Source: Caldovatus sediminis | Lineage (GTDB): Bacteria > Pseudomonadota > Alphaproteobacteria > Acetobacterales > Acetobacteraceae | Direction: 5' to 3' | Length of the DNA: 64,000 bases | Assembly (NCBI RefSeq): GCF_014644455.1 | Contig: NZ_BMKS01000002.1 | Span: 248,001-312,000, forward strand | Part shown: positions 1 through 9,043 of the stretch, in pieces | Numbering within the stretch: position 1 is the stretch's first letter | Layout: each line of letters begins with the position of its first letter | Translations under genes and position numbers: made by a program | Notes under the pieces: generated by a model | Told to the model about the DNA's origin: nothing | The model's database searches: none | Seen by the model: only the letters and a program-made list of their open reading frames with translations

Positions 1-672
1 AACCAGCCGGACATGCCGGTCGGCCGCTTCGGCTACGTCCGCGGCGCCTCGCTCGCCGCCTCCGACCGCTTCGACCTCGTCGTCCGCGGCCGCAGCGGCC
101 ACGCCGCGCACCCCTACGCCGCGATAGACCCGATCGTCGCCGCCGCTTCCTTCGTCGCCGACGTGCAGACCGTGGTCAGCCGGGAGATCAAGCCGATTCA
201 TGCCGCAGTCGTGACGATCGGCAGCTTCCAGGGCGGCACCACCTACAACATCATCCCGGAGCGCGTGCACCTGAAGGGCACGGTGCGCACCCTGCACGCC
301 GAATCGCGCGACCTCGCCGAGGCCGCGATCCGCCGCCTCGCCGCCGGGCTGGAGACGGCGATGCGGGTCGCCTGCGCGCTCGACTACCGGCGCATGGTGC
401 CGCCGCTCGTCAACGACGACCGCGTGCTGGAGCCGACGATCGCCGCGGTGCGGCGCCAGCTCGGCGACGTCGTCGAGGAGGGCGAGCCCTCGATGGGCTC
501 GGAGGACTTCTCCGCCTTCGCCGCGCTGGTGCCGAGCTTCCAGCTCCGCATCGGCTCCGGCGCCCCGGGCCGCGAGGACCGCCTGCACAACGCCCGCTAC
601 CAGCCGGACGAGGGCTGCATCGGCCTCGGCGTGCAGGCGCTCGCGCGCGCCGCGCTGGACATCCTGGCGTGA
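1..672 (+). CDS. M20 family amidohydrolase/peptidase, C-terminal part (5' end outside window)
   Basis: The reading frame is open from the first base, so this is the last 223 residues of a longer protein; M20 enzymes are usually about 390 aa. The visible part begins in the lid/dimerisation domain (motif SGHAAHP, typical of hippurate/N-acyl amino acid hydrolases) and returns to the catalytic domain with MGSEDF, followed by LHNARYQPDE carrying the last metal-ligand His. Family knowledge: two-metal hydrolysis of an N-acyl or amide bond, usually cytosolic. The exact substrate cannot be told. Its stop overlaps the start of the downstream creatininase gene by 4 bases, implying one transcript and translational coupling. 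Confidence 0.9.
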   Translation, partial: NQPDMPVGRFGYVRGASLAASDRFDLVVRGRSGHAAHPYAAIDPIVAAASFVADVQTVVSREIKPIHAAVVTIGSFQGGTTYNIIPERVHLKGTVRTLHAESRDLAEAAIRRLAAGLETAMRVACALDYRRMVPPLVNDDRVLEPTIAAVRRQLGDVVEEGEPSMGSEDFSAFAALVPSFQLRIGSGAPGREDRLHNARYQPDEGCIGLGVQALARAALDILA

Positions 673-1478
673 GCGCCCTGCCCGGGGCCGAGGCCCGCAT
701 CGCCGCGCTGACCGCGCCCGAGGTCGCCGCGCGCCTCGCCGCCGGCGCCGCCGTGCTGCTGCCGATGGGCAGCCTGGAGACCCACGGCCCCGCCCTGCCG
801 ATGGGCGACTACCTGATCGCCGAGGAGATCGCCCTGCGCATCGCCGGGGCCGCGCGCGCCGCCGGCGCCGACGCCCTCGTCGCCCCGGCCATCCCCTTCG
901 GCGGCGAGGACTTCTTCGCCGGCGTCCCCGGCTCGATCTCGCTCCCCGGCGCGGTGCTGCAGGCGGTGATCGAGGAGATGGCCGGGTCCTTCCTGCGCGC
1001 CGGCACCACGCGCCGGCTGCTGATGGTCAACGGCCACGCCGGGAACATCCCCGCCGCCGAGGCCGCCGCCCGCGCCCTGCGCCAGCGCCACGGCGCCGTG
1101 GTGCCGGTCCTGCACGTCTGGCGCGCCGCCGGCGCGCTGCACGCCGAGCTCGGCGGCGATCCCGCCGCCCTCGGCCATGGCGGCGATCCGGTCGCCTCGG
1201 TGGCGCTCCATCTGCGCCCCGATCTCTGCCGGCCGGAGGCGGCGCGGCCGCGCCAGGCGACCGGCGCGCTGCTCGGCCTCGCCCCCACCGGCTTCGGCAC
1301 GGTGCGCGCCGCGGGGGTGGAGTTCGCCGTGCCGATGCAGGTCGAGGAGGTGGCCCCCGGCGGCGTGCAGGCGCCCGATCCGCGCGGCGCCTCCGCGGCG
1401 CACGGCGCGCGCCTGGTCGAACGCCTGGTCGCGGCGGGGGTCGCGATGCTGCAGGCGCTGCGCGACCACGCGCCCTGA
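669..1478 (+). CDS. Creatininase family protein
   Basis: 269 aa, the family's usual length. The N-terminal stretch has the creatininase metal-binding signature LPMGSLETHGPALPMGD (E and H ligands), then NGHAGN at about residue 119 and a GHGGDPVAS segment near 173, the conserved His/Gly regions around the dinuclear metal centre. Members hydrolyse cyclic amides (creatinine) or formamides such as in riboflavin/F420 or mycofactocin pathways; the substrate here is unknown. The GTG start sits in a GTGA overlap with the upstream M20 amidohydrolase, so the pair probably acts on successive C-N bonds of one nitrogen compound (inference). Confidence 0.88.
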   Translation: MSALPGAEARIAALTAPEVAARLAAGAAVLLPMGSLETHGPALPMGDYLIAEEIALRIAGAARAAGADALVAPAIPFGGEDFFAGVPGSISLPGAVLQAVIEEMAGSFLRAGTTRRLLMVNGHAGNIPAAEAAARALRQRHGAVVPVLHVWRAAGALHAELGGDPAALGHGGDPVASVALHLRPDLCRPEAARPRQATGALLGLAPTGFGTVRAAGVEFAVPMQVEEVAPGGVQAPDPRGASAAHGARLVERLVAAGVAMLQALRDHAP

Positions 1479-1501
1479 GGGCCGGCGCCCGCCCGCCGGC
1501 C

Positions 1502-2464
1502 TCACCGCGGGCCCGGGGCGCCGCAGCCCTTCGGCAGCGCCGTCTGCCCGAGCACCCACCCCTCCCAGCGCCGCACCCAGGGATCCGCCGGCACGAAGTC
1601 CGGCTGCGCCCCGTCGAGCACGCCGATCAGGCCGAGCAGCCCGATCAGCGAATCGAAGCGGTCCTCGCCCGCCGCATCCGCCCCGAAGCCCTCCGCCACC
1701 GCCGCCGCGAGCGCCGGCGAGGGCAGCACATGCCGCGCGGCCATCGCCGCGCGCAGCGCCGGCGCCAGCGCCCGCCGCGCCGCCTGGCGCCGCTTGCTCC
1801 CTGCGAGGCGGAGCCCGCACTGGCGCAGCGCCTCGGCCGGATAGACCTCCGCCAGCACCGCCGCGCCGGGCGCGAGCAGCGCGTGCAGCCCGCCCTCGAA
1901 CGGCCAGAGCCGCAGCGGCGCCCCCGCCGCCAGCGCCGGCGCCAGCCAGTCGCGCCAGGCCGCGATCGCCGCCTTCCCGCTCTGGTTCGCCCCGAGGGTC
2001 CAGAACACCGGCGCGCCGGCCGGGCGCTCGGCGGTGGCGCGGTCGCAGCAGCGCGACAGCGCCTCGGGGCCGCCGAGGCCGAGTGCCGCCGCGTGCGCCG
2101 CGCGCGTCATCCCCTTCACGCCGCGCGCCGGATAGAAGGGGCGCTCGACGCAGACCGTGTCGAGCGTCGCGCTCACCGCGAAGAACTCCGGCCGCGCCGC
2201 CAGGCCGCGCAGGAACTCGGGGAATCGCGCCTCGGTCCGCCGCGCCGCGTAGGCCCGCGGCAGCCCGAGCGGCAGGTCGAGGCCGAGCGCGACCGGCACG
2301 CCTTCGGCGAGCAGCGCCGTCACCAGCGCCGCCGGGTCGCCGACCGGCCGCGGCGCCTCCGCCCGCCACATGGCGCCCCCGCCGACGCGCGGCGTGCCGC
2401 GATGCGCCACGCACACCCACCGCTTGCGCGGATCGGCGCTCCAGTCGGCATGGGCGGCGAGCAT
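1502..2464 (-). CDS. DUF429-like protein (predicted RNase H-fold nuclease family)
   Basis: 320 aa, convergent with the creatininase gene. The start at 2464 was chosen because the recognisable family sequence (ADWSADP...) begins there; the frame is open further upstream but that part is low-complexity. A GLDLPLGLPRAYA segment and a late DRFDSLIGLLGLIG helix match the acidic-residue pattern of DUF429 proteins, which are predicted, not proven, RNase H-like nucleases. No signal peptide or membrane segment. No genetic partner is evident, so the role is open. Confidence 0.7.
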   Translation of the reverse strand: MLAAHADWSADPRKRWVCVAHRGTPRVGGGAMWRAEAPRPVGDPAALVTALLAEGVPVALGLDLPLGLPRAYAARRTEARFPEFLRGLAARPEFFAVSATLDTVCVERPFYPARGVKGMTRAAHAAALGLGGPEALSRCCDRATAERPAGAPVFWTLGANQSGKAAIAAWRDWLAPALAAGAPLRLWPFEGGLHALLAPGAAVLAEVYPAEALRQCGLRLAGSKRRQAARRALAPALRAAMAARHVLPSPALAAAVAEGFGADAAGEDRFDSLIGLLGLIGVLDGAQPDFVPADPWVRRWEGWVLGQTALPKGCGAPGPR

Positions 2465-2614
2465 CGCGCGATCCTGCCGCCCTCCCGCGGCGGCGGCCAG
2501 GGGCCCGGCCGCCCGGCCAGCCCCGCTTCCGCCCGCCCCGCATCGGAACGCTGGCCCCGCCGCACCGCCTCCGGGTAGCATCGCCGCTCCCGGACAGCGG
2601 AGAGGACCCCGCCC

Positions 2615-3196
2615 ATGGACGTCCCCGAACCCGGCAGGTCCGCCGCCGCCGCGGCGACGGGGCAGCCCGCGGCGGCCCGCTACACCGTTCTCGCGCGCGC
2701 CCTGCACTGGATCACCGCCGCGCTGGTCCTCGTGGTCGTCACGCTCGGCATCTGGATGGTCTTCTTCGAGCCGGCGGACGACGCCTTCAAGCTCCGCCTT
2801 TACAACGTCCACGAGAGCACCGGCATCCTGATCCTCGTGCTGACGGTCATCCGCCTGCTCTGGCGGGCGCGCCACCCGCCGCCGCCGATCACGCCGCCCC
2901 TGCCGCCGCTGATGGCGCTGGCCGCCCGTCTCAACCACGCGCTGATCTATGCGATCCTGCTGACCATGCCGATCGTCGGCTTCCTCGCCACCAACGCCTG
3001 GGGCTTCCCGCTCGAGTGGTTCGGCCTGTTCCCGATCCCGAGCCCGATCGGACGGCACGAGACGGCCGCGCCGATCCTCTCCAACATCCACTATGGCATG
3101 GCGATCGCGCTCGGCGTGATGCTGCTGGCGCACGTCGCCGGCGCGCTGTTCCACCATTTCGTCCGCAAGGACGACACGCTGCGGCGCATGCTCTGA
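2615..3196 (+). CDS. Cytochrome b561 family membrane protein
   Basis: 193 aa with four predicted membrane helices (about residues 35-53, 70-84, 105-125 and 160-180). Paired His residues that would ligate two b-type haems are visible: ALHWI in helix 1, NVHEST before helix 2, LNHALIY in helix 3 and SNIHYG/LAHVAGALFHHF in helix 4. CybB-type proteins move electrons between quinol and acceptors in the inner membrane. The N-terminal 25 residues are Ala/Gly/Pro-rich and unlike the family. It stands alone between a convergent DUF429-like gene and a dioxygenase, so no partner is suggested. Confidence 0.9.
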   Translation: MDVPEPGRSAAAAATGQPAAARYTVLARALHWITAALVLVVVTLGIWMVFFEPADDAFKLRLYNVHESTGILILVLTVIRLLWRARHPPPPITPPLPPLMALAARLNHALIYAILLTMPIVGFLATNAWGFPLEWFGLFPIPSPIGRHETAAPILSNIHYGMAIALGVMLLAHVAGALFHHFVRKDDTLRRML

Positions 3197-3259
3197 TCCG
3201 GCCGCGCCGATCGCGAGCGGGCCGCCCCGGGCGCCGGCGCCTGTCCCCGGCTCCGCCGG

Positions 3260-3400
3260 TTGCGATTGGACGCGGCGCGCGCCGCGCCCGCCCCCGCGGT
3301 GTTCGAGGCCTCCGATCCCTATGTCTTCGTTTTCTACGCGCTGCCGCGGGAACTGGCCCCGGCGATGCTCGCCCGACTGCGCGGGTCGGCGGAGCGCTGA
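3260..3400 (+). pseudogene. Possible short ORF or 3' gene remnant
   Basis: In the 290-base gap after the cytochrome gene one frame carries a protein-like tail (DPYVFVFYALPRELAP, then a basic end and TGA at 3398-3400). Its aromatic, non-repetitive composition differs from the Arg/Ala/Pro output of shadow frames here. There is no good start codon or SD (TTG at 3260, GTG at 3299), so it may be the leftover 3' end of a lost gene. I do not recognise the family. Confidence 0.25.
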
Positions 3401-3487
3401 GCGCCGGCGGCGCCGGCTCCCTCCTGGGCCTCTCCGGCGTACCGACTAAGATGCGCCGACCCGCGGCACGACGAGGAACGGGAGGAC

Positions 3488-4360
3488 ATGACCATGGCGG
3501 ACGGCACAACGGCGGGCGGCACCGGCGGGCGGTGGCGCATCGAGCGTCTTTCGGGCGGGCCGCTGGGGGCCGAGGTCACCGGCATCCGGCTCTCGCCCGA
3601 CATGGACGCGGCGGAGATCGCCGAGCTCCGCCGCCTCTGGCTCGCCCACGGCGTCCTCTTCTTCCGCGACCAGGGGCACCTGGGGCCGGCGGAGTTCCTC
3701 AGCTTCGCCAGGCGCTTCGGCGAGGTCGTCGAGTACCCCTTCGTCAAGGGCCTGGAGGGCTTCCCCGAGATCACGCCGGTGGTGAAGCTGGAGGGCGACC
3801 GGCGCAACTTCGGCGGCGTCTGGCACTCCGACACCACCTATCTCGAGTGCCCGCCGATGGCGACCATGCTCATCGCGCGCGAGCTGCCCCCCGCCGGCGG
3901 CGACACCATGTTCGCCGACATGTACGCGGCCTACGAGGCGCTCTCCCCGGGCCTGAAGAGGACTCTCGAGGGCCTGAAGGGCCTGAGCAGCTCGCGCAAG
4001 GCCGACGCGAGCGCGACGCGCGAGGACCGGGTGCGCGATTCCGGCACCGGGAAGGCCGAGGTGCTGGAGGCCGAGCATCCCGTCGTCCGCACCCACCCGG
4101 AGACCGGCCGCAAGGCGCTCTTCGTCAATGTCGGCCACACGGCGCGCTTCGTCGGCTGGACGGAGGAGGAGAGCCGGCCGCTCCTCGAATACCTGTTCCG
4201 CCACCTGACGCAGCCCGAGTTCACCTGCCGCTTCCGCTGGCGCCCGGGCTCGATCGCCTTCTGGGACAACCGCTGCACCCAGCACTACCCGCTGAACGAC
4301 TACCACGGCTACCGGCGCGTCATGCACCGGGTGACGCTGGCGGGGGACCGGCCGCGCTAG
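3488..4360 (+). CDS. TauD/TfdA family Fe(II)/2-oxoglutarate dioxygenase
   Basis: 290 aa, full length for the family. The iron triad is visible: WHSDTTY gives His113 and Asp115, and NRCTQHYPLNDY gives the distal His266; the 2-oxoglutarate-binding Arg is in the YRRVMHR segment around 277. ATMLIARELPPAGGDT is the usual core-strand motif. Such enzymes hydroxylate a substrate (taurine, sulfonates, aryloxyalkanoates) so that it fragments; the substrate cannot be read here. The start is the ATG behind GGAGGACATGACC; a second ATG two codons later is equally possible. Single gene. Confidence 0.9.
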   Translation: MTMADGTTAGGTGGRWRIERLSGGPLGAEVTGIRLSPDMDAAEIAELRRLWLAHGVLFFRDQGHLGPAEFLSFARRFGEVVEYPFVKGLEGFPEITPVVKLEGDRRNFGGVWHSDTTYLECPPMATMLIARELPPAGGDTMFADMYAAYEALSPGLKRTLEGLKGLSSSRKADASATREDRVRDSGTGKAEVLEAEHPVVRTHPETGRKALFVNVGHTARFVGWTEEESRPLLEYLFRHLTQPEFTCRFRWRPGSIAFWDNRCTQHYPLNDYHGYRRVMHRVTLAGDRPR

Positions 4361-4408
4361 CGGGCGCGGCCTGCGCGGGTGCGGTGCGCCGGCCGTGCGC
4401 GTTCCGCC

Positions 4409-4810
4409 TCAGCGGAGGCCGTCGTCCTCCGCCACGCGCAGCATCGCCTCCCGGAAGCCGAGGCCGGAACGCGCCATCGTCTCGCGCAGCGTGTTCGGGA
4501 GCAGCATCGGGTTGCCGGCGAGCTGGTAGCGGAGGCGCACCGCCTCGACCGCCCTCCGGTAGGCGGGGTCGCTCGCATGGTCGCGGATCGCCCGCCACTG
4601 CGCCTCGCTGACGATCGGCTCGGACAGGTCAACGGGCGGCGGCGCGCCGCGCTCGGGCGCCGCCCGCGCGTCGAGCCCCAGCACGCGCAGCGTGTCCTCG
4701 CGGCCCCGGCGGGCGCCGCTGCCTCGCTTGAGCATGTAGAGCGCGGCGGCCATCGCCAGCGCGGTCGCGAGCAGGAGAAGCAGGGGCAGCAGCGCATTCG
4801 CTTCCGGCAT
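4409..4810 (-). CDS. Small protein with one N-terminal membrane anchor, function unknown
   Basis: 133 aa. Start at 4810 chosen because GGAGGGACCG lies just upstream; an in-frame ATG at 4834 has no SD. One hydrophobic helix (LLPLLLLLATALAMAAALYML) near the N-terminus is followed by a charged linker and a soluble C-terminal half rich in helices (SEPIVSEAQWRAIRDHASDP...). I do not recognise a domain. It converges on the dioxygenase gene. Confidence 0.6.
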   Translation of the reverse strand: MPEANALLPLLLLLATALAMAAALYMLKRGSGARRGREDTLRVLGLDARAAPERGAPPPVDLSEPIVSEAQWRAIRDHASDPAYRRAVEAVRLRYQLAGNPMLLPNTLRETMARSGLGFREAMLRVAEDDGLR

Positions 4811-5215
4811 CGGTCCCTCCACAACCCGATCCATCCGAACGGCCCGCCACGGCGCGCAGGCCGGAATGGCGCCGTCGCCGGCCGGCCCGTCGTCGCCCGC
4901 GATGGCGACCCGAGCCCTGGCCGGCCCTGACGCCCGGCGGCTGGTGGTGCTCGCCGAGGCGCCGCGGCAGCGGGCAGAGCCCGAGGATCATCGGCGAAAG
5001 CGCGGCGATGAGACGCCCATGCGGAGGGGGCGCAGCTTCGCCGCCATCCTCGTCCTCCCGGGCGGTGCGCCGCGACGTCGGCCCGTCGTCCCGCCCGATC
5101 CGGTTCCCGAGGGCGGTACGGGACCCCGGCGCCGTTCGCGCGCCGCAACATCGCGTGCGGCCCGGCGTCGGGTCAATCGCGATCGCGTGCCCGAAGGCCG
5201 CCTCCGATCCTCCGG
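4811..5215. other. Intergenic stretch with no recognisable gene
   Basis: All six frames give only low-complexity Arg/Pro/Ala translations. No tRNA shape, strong hairpin or SD-start pair was seen. It lies between two minus-strand genes and could hold the promoter of the membrane-anchored gene. Confidence 0.5.
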
Positions 5216-6253
5216 TCACCCCATCGGCAGCCACATCACCTGCTCGATCCGCTCCGCCCCGCCCGCCAGCATCGCCAGGCGGTCGAAGCCGAGCGCGATG
5301 CCGCTCCCCGCCGGCATGCCGTGCGCGAGCGCCGCGAGGAAGTCCTCGTCCACGCCCCAGCCCTCGCCGTAGAGGCGCACCCGCTCCGCCGCGTCGTGCT
5401 CGAAGCGCGCGCGCTGCTCGGCGGGGTCGGTCAGCTCGTCGAAGGCGTTGGCGAGTTCGAGGCCCGCCGCGAACAGCTCGAAGCGCAGCGCGGCGCGCGG
5501 ATCGGCCGGATCGCGCCGGGCGAGCGCCGCCTGCGGCGCCGGCCAGTGCGTCAGGAAGGTCGCGCGGCCGCGGCCGATGTTCGGCTCCACCCGCTCGAGC
5601 AGCAGGCGGAAGAAGAGGTCCTCCCAGGACTCCCCGGGTCTCGGCGGCACGCCGATCCGCGCCGCCGCCTCGCCGAGGCGCGCCGCGTCGCCTTCCGTCG
5701 CCAGGATGTCGAGGCCGCCGCACCAGCGCGCGAAGGCCTCGGCCATGGTGATGCGCTCGAAGGGCAGGGCGAGCTCGGTGGCGACACCCGCATGCGCGAC
5801 GACGGGCGGGCAGACGGCGCGGACATAGGCCTCCGTCTCGTCCATCAGCGCCTCCATCGTCGCGCCGGGGCGGTACCACTCCAGCATGGTGAACTCCGGC
5901 GCGTGGCGCGGGCTGACCTCGCCGTTGCGCCAGACGCGGGCGAGCTCGAACACCGGCCCGGCGCCCGCCACCAGCAGGCGCTTCAGCGCCAGCTCCGGCG
6001 AGGTGCGCAGCCACAGCGTCCGCCGCTCCCCGGCGCCGAGATGCGGCACGAACTCGGTGCGGAAGGCGCGCAGGTGCACCTCCATCCCCGGCACGGGGAC
6101 GAGGCAGGGCGTCTCCACCTCGGTGTAGCCGCGCGCCGCGAAGAAGGCGCGCGTGTCGGCCACCAGGCGGGCGCGGCGGCGCAGGAAGGGCAGGCGGGCG
6201 GCGAGGCTCTCGGGGTGCCAGGCGGGCAGGGGGCGGTGGCGGGTCGTCTGCAT
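5216..6253 (-). CDS. epmA: EF-P--(R)-beta-lysine ligase (EpmA/GenX/PoxA)
   Basis: 345 aa, a class II lysyl-tRNA synthetase catalytic core without the N-terminal anticodon-binding domain, which is the hallmark of EpmA. Visible: FFAARGYTEVETPCL (motif 1), VWRNGEVSPRHAPEFTMLEWY (motif 2) and ALGFDRLAMLAGG (motif 3). Known role: activates (R)-beta-lysine and ligates it to a conserved Lys of elongation factor P to relieve polyproline stalling. Divergent from epmB with only 36 bp between starts, so both are probably driven from one short promoter region. No efp is in the window. Confidence 0.93.
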   Translation of the reverse strand: MQTTRHRPLPAWHPESLAARLPFLRRRARLVADTRAFFAARGYTEVETPCLVPVPGMEVHLRAFRTEFVPHLGAGERRTLWLRTSPELALKRLLVAGAGPVFELARVWRNGEVSPRHAPEFTMLEWYRPGATMEALMDETEAYVRAVCPPVVAHAGVATELALPFERITMAEAFARWCGGLDILATEGDAARLGEAAARIGVPPRPGESWEDLFFRLLLERVEPNIGRGRATFLTHWPAPQAALARRDPADPRAALRFELFAAGLELANAFDELTDPAEQRARFEHDAAERVRLYGEGWGVDEDFLAALAHGMPAGSGIALGFDRLAMLAGGAERIEQVMWLPMG

Positions 6254-6289
6254 TGCGGGGTGCGGCGCCGGGGGCTACTCGGCGCGACC

Positions 6290-7351
6290 ATGCCCGATGG
6301 CGCCCCGCCCCGCCCAGCCGCCCGCGCGGCCCCCGCCGCGCCGCCGCGCCGCGCCGGGCCGGCACGCACGCTGCGCGACGCCGCCGCGCTCGTCCGCGCC
6401 GGCCTCGTCGCGCCGGAGGCCGAGGGCGCGATCGCGCGGGTCGCGGAACGCTACGCCATCGCCGTCACGCCGGCGGTGCGGGCGCTGATCGCTCCCGCCG
6501 ATCCCGCCGACCCGATCGCGCGCCAGTACGTCCCGCATCCGGAGGAGCTGGCCACCGCGCCCTGGGAGGTCTCCGATCCCACCGCGGACGGCCCGCACAG
6601 CCCGGTGAAGGGCGTGGTGCACCGCTATCCGGACCGCGCGCTGCTCAAGCCGCTGCTGGCCTGCCCGGTCTATTGCCGCTTCTGCTTCCGCCGCGAGGTG
6701 GTCGGCCCGGAGGGCGGCCTGCTGGGCGAGGCCGAGCTCGAGGCCGCACTCGACTGGTTCGCCCGCACCCCGGCGGTGCGCGAGGCGATCCTCACCGGGG
6801 GCGACCCGCTGATGCTCTCGCCGCGCCGCCTCGGGCGCATCCTCGCGCGGCTCGGGGCGATGGCGCACATCGAGGTGCTGCGCATCCACAGCCGCGTGCC
6901 GGTCGCCGATCCGGAGCGGGTGACGGCGGCGCTGGCGGAGGTGCTGGGAGGGGCGGGGAAGCCGCTGTTCCTCTGCGTGCACGCGAACCACGCGCGGGAG
7001 TTCTCGCCGGCGGCGGGGGCGGCGCTGGGGCGGCTCGCCGCGGCCGGGGTGGCGCTGCTCGGGCAGAGCGTGCTGCTGCGGGGGGTGAACGATTCGGTGG
7101 AGGCGCTGGAGGCGCTGTTCCGCGCGATGCTGCGGCACCGGGTGAAGCCCTACTACCTGCACCAGCTCGACCGGGCGCCGGGGACGGCGCGGTTCGAGGT
7201 GCCGGTGGAGGAGGGGCGGGCGCTGCTGCGCGCGCTGCGCGGGCGCGTGAGCGGCCTCGCCTGGCCGACCTACGTGCAGGAGACGCCGGGGGGCGGGGGC
7301 AAGGTGCCGCTCGGGCCGGCGTTCGAGGCGCCGGCGCCGGGCGGCGGATGA
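6290..7351 (+). CDS. epmB: EpmB-type lysine 2,3-aminomutase (radical SAM, KamA family)
   Basis: 353 aa. Radical-SAM cysteines are in CPVYCRFCF (Cys125, Cys129, Cys132; CX3CX2C as in KamA), followed by ILTGGDPL, the usual aminomutase GGD motif. The PLP-binding Lys is in GGGGKVPLG near residue 338. It lacks the long C-terminal domain of clostridial lysine aminomutases, which fits EpmB. It makes (R)-beta-lysine for EpmA. The first about 25 residues are Pro/Ala/Arg-rich; start at the ATG at 6290 keeps the gene clear of divergent epmA. Confidence 0.92.
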   Translation: MPDGAPPRPAARAAPAAPPRRAGPARTLRDAAALVRAGLVAPEAEGAIARVAERYAIAVTPAVRALIAPADPADPIARQYVPHPEELATAPWEVSDPTADGPHSPVKGVVHRYPDRALLKPLLACPVYCRFCFRREVVGPEGGLLGEAELEAALDWFARTPAVREAILTGGDPLMLSPRRLGRILARLGAMAHIEVLRIHSRVPVADPERVTAALAEVLGGAGKPLFLCVHANHAREFSPAAGAALGRLAAAGVALLGQSVLLRGVNDSVEALEALFRAMLRHRVKPYYLHQLDRAPGTARFEVPVEEGRALLRALRGRVSGLAWPTYVQETPGGGGKVPLGPAFEAPAPGGG

Positions 7352-7453
7352 GGCCGCGCGGGCGGCGCGGCGGCTGACCCGCCGCTTCGTTGCGCTGGCG
7401 CGGCGCGGTCCGGGTCCGCGGCAGTGCGGCCGGACGCGAGGTGGCCGCCGGAG

Positions 7454-9043
7454 TCATCGGCCGAGGGCGAGGAGGTGGCGGGCGAGGAGGCCGGCATCGG
7501 GCGCGGGCATCAGCGCGACCTCGGCATGCAGGGCGGCGAGCGCATCGCAGTGATGCCGGGGAGAGGGGGCGGAGGCGGCGCTGGCGGGGGCGGCGAGGTG
7601 GAGGAGACGGGCGGCGACCGGACGCTGCGGGGGGGCGAGCTTGGGATCGAGGCGGGCGCGGAGGCGGCCGAGGGGGGTGGCGAGCGCATCGGGCGAGGGC
7701 GGGCCCGCCCGGGCGGGACCGGAGGCGGCGAGGAGGACGGAAGGGAGCGTCGCCAGCGCCTGGTCGCGCACCGCGGCGGCGGGACCGGCGAGGGCGGCGA
7801 GGGCGGCGACCCGCAGGCGGCCGCCGGCGACGAGGGCGGGGCAGAGCTCGGGGGCGGAGACGGAGGCGGCCTGGGCGATGATGCCGAGAGCGCCGAGGGC
7901 GGCGAGGGCCTCCGCATCCGGGGCGTGCGGGAGGAGGGCGAGGGCCGGCGGAAGCGCGGCACGCAGGACGAGCTCCTGCAGCTCCTCGGGCGCGGCGCCG
8001 TCGTTGTAGGCGGCGAGGACCTCCTCGGCCGCGGCGGGGAGGAGGCCGGGATAGAGGGCGACGACGGCGGCGGCGAAGGGGCCGCCGACGCGGCGGAACA
8101 GGGCGGGCATGTCCTCGATCCCGGCGCGTGCCGGCGGGAGGCCGGCGGAGAAGCCGGCGCCGTCGGTGGTGACGCGGTGGACGTAGCGGGCCTCGAGCAG
8201 CTCCTCCGCGGTGGGGATCCAGAGCATGTCGGGCGGAGTGGCATCCACGCGGTCGAGGAACCAGCGCGGGATGCCGGCGCGGCGGAAGGCGTTGCGGAGC
8301 TCGGCGCCGAGGGGAACGCCCTCGGTCTGGTCGGGGCGCAGGCCGACGGGGGTGCCGCGGTGGAAGCCGAGGATGGCGCCGCGGAGGATGGTGCGCCGCT
8401 GGCCGGCGAGGAAGACCATGGCGCAGGCGGAGTTGCACTGCGCGGCGACGAAGGTGTCGAGGCGATGGCGGCTGACGACCTCCGCCATGCGGATGCCCTC
8501 CGCCCGCAGGCCGCCGGGGCCCGACAGGTGAAGGACGCGGGCGTCGCGGCCGGGGCCGCGCAAGGCGGCCTCCAGCGCCCGGGCGGCGCCGGGGACGATG
8601 CTGCCGTTGAACTCCACCGCCGTGCCGCGGCGGAGAACGGCGATGGTGAAGGGGAGGGTGCCGCGGCGCAGGCCCTCCGCCAGGTCGGGGGGGAGGAGGG
8701 GGGAGACGGCGCCCCTCGGCATGCCCGCGGCTGCGGGGGCGGGGAGGGGCGGCAGGGGGACGGCGGGGGTGAGGACGGCCGGCAGGCCGTTGGTCGAGCG
8801 GCCGGGGAGCAGGGTGCCGGGGAGCCAGGCGGCGCCCGGCGGCGCGGGGGGCGGCTTGGCGAGGGCGGCGGGGGGCGGGGAAGCGGTCTGCGCCCGCGCC
8901 GGACCGGCAGGGGGAGCGGGCAGGACGGAGAGGGCGAGGGCGGCCGCGACCGAGGCGGCCGCGCGGAGGGCGGCGACGCCGCGCGGCCCTCGGCGGGCGG
9001 TGGTCATCGCGGGCGAGGCTACACCGAATCGTTGCCGCCTCAT
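7454..9043 (-). CDS. Secreted/periplasmic ClpP-crotonase-fold protein with long helical C-terminal tail
   Basis: About 530 aa. A signal peptide follows the start (Ala/Leu core ending PAGPARA). Residues about 130-230 resemble COG3904-type periplasmic ClpP-fold proteins: VLHLSGPGG strand, then QCNSACAMVFLAG with the putative nucleophile Ser, and LGFHRG with the His. The second half is Ala/Leu-rich, helical and unassigned. The ATG at 9043 overlaps the upstream stop as ATGA, arguing for translational coupling to the glycosyltransferase gene; ATG at 9007 is an alternative start. Function is not known; a protease or membrane-quality role is only inference. Confidence 0.72.
   Translation of the reverse strand: MRRQRFGVASPAMTTARRGPRGVAALRAAASVAAALALSVLPAPPAGPARAQTASPPPAALAKPPPAPPGAAWLPGTLLPGRSTNGLPAVLTPAVPLPPLPAPAAAGMPRGAVSPLLPPDLAEGLRRGTLPFTIAVLRRGTAVEFNGSIVPGAARALEAALRGPGRDARVLHLSGPGGLRAEGIRMAEVVSRHRLDTFVAAQCNSACAMVFLAGQRRTILRGAILGFHRGTPVGLRPDQTEGVPLGAELRNAFRRAGIPRWFLDRVDATPPDMLWIPTAEELLEARYVHRVTTDGAGFSAGLPPARAGIEDMPALFRRVGGPFAAAVVALYPGLLPAAAEEVLAAYNDGAAPEELQELVLRAALPPALALLPHAPDAEALAALGALGIIAQAASVSAPELCPALVAGGRLRVAALAALAGPAAAVRDQALATLPSVLLAASGPARAGPPSPDALATPLGRLRARLDPKLAPPQRPVAARLLHLAAPASAASAPSPRHHCDALAALHAEVALMPAPDAGLLARHLLALGR

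Noticed and set aside
597-4611. Very long open frames on both strands (for example minus 597-2543, plus 1177-4611)
   Set aside because: Arg/Ala/Pro-rich, no domains, and each runs across several well-supported genes. Long shadow frames are expected at this GC content.
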